Source: an uncultured Treponema sp.
GTDB taxonomy: Bacteria; Spirochaetota; Spirochaetia; Treponematales; Treponemataceae
DNA: 9,479 nucleotides
Assembly (NCBI GenBank): GCA_946538875.1
Contig: CAMNHD010000040.1
Location: 1 to 9,479 of the forward strand
Reading direction: 5' to 3'
Shown: piece by piece, positions 8,408-9,479 of the stretch
Layout: each line of letters opens with the position of its first letter
Position numbering within the stretch: the stretch's first letter is position 1
Made by a program: the position numbers and the translations under genes
The notes under the pieces: model-generated
What the model was told of the DNA's origin: nothing
What the model saw: the letters and a program-made list of their open reading frames with translations, nothing else
Database searches by the model: none

Positions 8408-8436
8408 ATTATAACAGTTTACGGCACGGGTGTCGA
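8408..8436 (-). promoter_or_regulatory. Predicted sigma70-type promoter of the HAD gene, implying a leaderless mRNA
   Basis: The minus strand shows TCGACA at 8436-8431 (five of six consensus bases), a 17-bp spacer, and a perfect TATAAT at 8413-8408. Counting the last T as -7 puts +1 at 8401, the A of the HAD start codon. This agrees with the absence of a Shine-Dalgarno before that codon. The -35 lies inside the palindrome at 8429-8440, just after the stop of the upstream gene. Confidence 0.6.
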
Positions 8437-8440
8437 CACC
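8429..8440. repeat. Perfect 12-bp palindrome overlapping the -35 box (possible operator)
   Basis: GGTGTCGACACC reads the same on both strands. It covers the whole -35 hexamer of the predicted HAD promoter and touches the stop codon (8442-8440) of the upstream gene. Its position would suit a repressor site. There is no spacer for a good RNA hairpin (at best a 4-bp stem with a 4-base loop) and no T-run, so it is not a convincing terminator. One 12-bp palindrome could also be chance. Confidence 0.3.
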
Positions 8441-8745
8441 TAGGCCCAGAGACTTGTCTCAAGCTTGAACTTGGATTCCTCGGAAAGCGAATCAAAGAAA
8501 CAGTTGTTGATATGGCGGGAAAAGGCAAGGAATTCCCGGGTTTCCGGAGACTGTTCAAGAAAGCGTTTCTGCTCGTCAGTAAGAATGTTGTAATAGTAAT
8601 AATTCCGGGCCATCTCGTAGGTAAGCTGGTATGTAGGAGGCTCACTGCCAGCATTTTTCATGGAAGCCATAAAATTCATGCAGTTGACCACAGCCTCAAG
8701 GTAAGGCCTGTATTTTTTCCCAAGAAGGTTGATAGAACAATCCAT
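8440..8745 (-). CDS. Hypothetical 101-residue protein, Tyr-rich
   Basis: I do not recognise this protein. It starts MDCSINLLGKKYRPYLEAVV and ends FKLETSLWA. It looks mostly helical and soluble, with Cys at 3, 22 and 82, four consecutive Tyr at 49-52 (ARNYYYYN), and a polar segment around 55-72 with the pattern L-T-D-E-Q-K-R-F-L-E. There is no signal peptide or clear membrane segment. The start at 8745 is chosen because GAAGGGG lies eight bases upstream. The same frame stays open upstream to 8919, but that part is Arg/Cys-rich with no ribosome site and looks non-coding. The gene ends with TAG 38 bp before the HAD start. Its neighbours give no functional hint. I am fairly sure it is a gene, from the ribosome site and protein-like composition. 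Confidence 0.72.
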   Translation of the reverse strand: MDCSINLLGKKYRPYLEAVVNCMNFMASMKNAGSEPPTYQLTYEMARNYYYYNILTDEQKRFLEQSPETREFLAFSRHINNCFFDSLSEESKFKLETSLWA

Positions 8746-8753
8746 TTTTAATT

Positions 8754-8760
8754 CCCCTTC
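8754..8760 (-). promoter_or_regulatory. Ribosome binding site of the 101-residue gene
   Basis: GAAGGGG on the minus strand ends eight bases before ATG 8745. It decides the start in favour of the short form over ATGs further upstream in the same frame. It is the clearest Shine-Dalgarno in the window. Confidence 0.6.
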
Positions 8761-8829
8761 TTTAGATATCGTCATCAAAAAGACATCCTTTAGAAGGTTT
8801 TCAAGGCATGATTTCCCGGTACGGAGCAC

Positions 8830-8885
8830 ACCGCACCGCATACAAGGAATGCATCTGCTCCAAACGGCGGTCAACCGCACCGCAT
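8830..8885. repeat. Pair of 12-bp direct repeats in the intergenic gap
   Basis: ACCGCACCGCAT occurs at 8830-8841 and again at 8874-8885 on the plus strand, with 32 bp between copies. Centre-to-centre spacing is 44 bp, about four helical turns. They lie in the 224-bp gap between the glycosidase and 101-residue genes, where I see no convincing coding region and no good promoter. They could be binding sites or a remnant of slippage. Confidence 0.4.
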
Positions 8886-8937
8886 TCCCCGCTTTCCAGG
8901 GTTCTTGCTCCGGTCGCACGCTTCCTGCGCAACCCGT

Positions 8938-8970
8938 CCTGCACGCAGGCCGGCCCCTTACAATCGGGGC
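8938..8970. repeat. Cluster of inverted repeats just after the glycosidase stop codon
   Basis: Three symmetric elements adjoin or overlap. GCCCC at 8953-8957 pairs with GGGGC at 8966-8970 around an 8-base loop and touches the TAG stop. GGCCGGCC at 8948-8955 is a perfect palindrome. CCTGC at 8938-8942 faces GCAGG at 8945-8949. In the RNA this could fold after the gene and slow decay or transcription. No T-run follows on the minus strand, so it is not a standard intrinsic terminator. Confidence 0.35.
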
Positions 8971-9479
8971 TAGTCGTCATTCCGTCCCAGAGCCGCCTCA
9001 AAGCCGAACAAAGTGCCGGGTTTCACCATATTCCGGTACGAAAGCACCGATTTTCCGTCAACACAAAGACTTGTGGAACTGCCGCCGTCAAACTCAAGGG
9101 CCTCAGTACACCCCAGCGACAAAAAGATTTCCGCACATTCCCTGTAGGAAAGCCCCGCACTTTTGTTCCTCTTCTCACCCTCCGCAGCAAGCAGGTAAAG
9201 GACAGAACCATCCTCCGCAACACCCGCCGCAGTCCTGGAGTCATACAAAACCCTAAAACCGTCCACAGGAACAGAATCTTTGAGAATGCAGTAAAAAGCA
9301 CCAAAGGCATACCTGGCACCCCCAAGCTCCGCATCCGTCTGGGAAGCGGCAACCCTTGCCACAAGTCCATCCCCTTTTCCACAAAAAACCAGACCCGCAT
9401 ACCGTTCCACAGGGGCACACAAAAGAACACCGTCCACAACATGCACGCCCACACTCCTCCGTCCAGAAAACAATCTGGA
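8970..9479 (-). CDS. Phosphodiester glycosidase (NAGPA-type) family protein, N-terminus outside window
   Basis: This 169-residue fragment runs to the right edge with no upstream stop, so it is the C-terminal part of a longer protein. TTG 9473 is only a possible start near the edge and is unlikely to be real. The recognisable signature is SRTAAGVAEDG, then a hydrophobic strand (VLYLLAA), GLSYRECAEIFLSLGCTEAL, and EFDGGSSTSL. This matches the order in the phosphodiester glycosidase domain (R-T-A-x-G-V, G-L-T-x-x-E-x-A, L-D-G-G-x-S-S-T). It ends shortly after the signature, as usual for the family. Relatives include the enzyme that uncovers mannose-6-phosphate and bacterial proteins acting on phosphodiester-linked sugars at the surface or in exopolysaccharide. 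The substrate here is unknown. The family is often exported, but the N-terminus that would show a signal peptide is not in the window. The domain's second half is well supported; the first half cannot be judged. Confidence 0.88.
   Translation of the reverse strand, partial: SRLFSGRRSVGVHVVDGVLLCAPVERYAGLVFCGKGDGLVARVAASQTDAELGGARYAFGAFYCILKDSVPVDGFRVLYDSRTAAGVAEDGSVLYLLAAEGEKRNKSAGLSYRECAEIFLSLGCTEALEFDGGSSTSLCVDGKSVLSYRNMVKPGTLFGFEAALGRNDD

Noticed and set aside
8429..8440. GGTGTCGACACC as an intrinsic terminator of the 101-residue gene
   Set aside because: A palindrome without a spacer forms only a 4-bp stem, and no T-run follows on the minus strand.
8746..8919. N-terminal extension of the 101-residue gene to ATG 8919
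   Set aside because: The added 58 residues look non-coding, there is no ribosome site at 8919, and a good one sits before ATG 8745.
8801..8980. Minus-strand frame of 59 codons whose ATG is inside the last codons of the glycosidase gene (ATGACGACTAG)
   Set aside because: The overlap looks like translational coupling, but the protein is Arg/Cys-rich without hydrophobic order, covers the repeats of the gap, and has only a weak ribosome site.
8729..9256. Plus-strand open frame of 175 codons, Pro/His/Ser/Gln-rich
   Set aside because: It is antisense to the glycosidase gene, which has a clear family signature, and its composition is typical of a shadow frame.

Overview
The window carries four protein genes, all on the minus strand, so transcription runs from high to low coordinates. 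In that order they are the C-terminal part of a phosphodiester glycosidase (NAGPA-type) protein (9479 to 8970), a 101-residue protein I do not recognise (8745 to 8440), a HAD-superfamily hydrolase (8401 to 7730), and a giant coiled-coil protein that fills the other 80 percent of the window (about 7665 to 1) and runs off the left edge with no stop codon.

The giant gene is the main feature. Reading the minus strand in the frame of codon 1-3 gives more than 2,550 uninterrupted codons. The protein has one N-terminal hydrophobic segment followed by an almost purely helical rod. Much of the rod is built from 11-residue (hendecad) units encoded by 33-bp units. Hand alignment shows higher-order layers on top of this: eleven 22-residue Gly-containing units (6249-5524), three 66-residue units with a Tyr signature (4266-3673), and a 110-residue tandem duplication (2028-1369) whose two halves share an exact 26-bp match spaced 330 bp apart. 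The rod therefore appears to have grown by in-frame duplication in multiples of 33 bp.

The organism is probably a spirochaete, most likely a Treponema-like commensal of moderate GC. This rests mainly on the giant membrane-anchored coiled coil, which resembles what I recall as the 'SpiroCoCo' coiled-coil family of spirochaetes. The family name is from memory and unverified, and the other genes are not diagnostic of a taxon.

Two promoter-like elements with perfect TATAAT -10 boxes and 17-bp spacers lie just before the HAD gene and the giant gene. The first would start transcription at or next to the A of the HAD start codon, giving a leaderless mRNA. The second overlaps the first in-frame ATG of the giant gene, so its true start is probably downstream, next to the membrane segment. 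The genes are close together but functionally unrelated as far as I can tell. The two internal promoters suggest separate transcription units rather than one tight operon. The 224-bp gap between the glycosidase gene and the 101-residue gene holds small inverted and direct repeats and no convincing gene.
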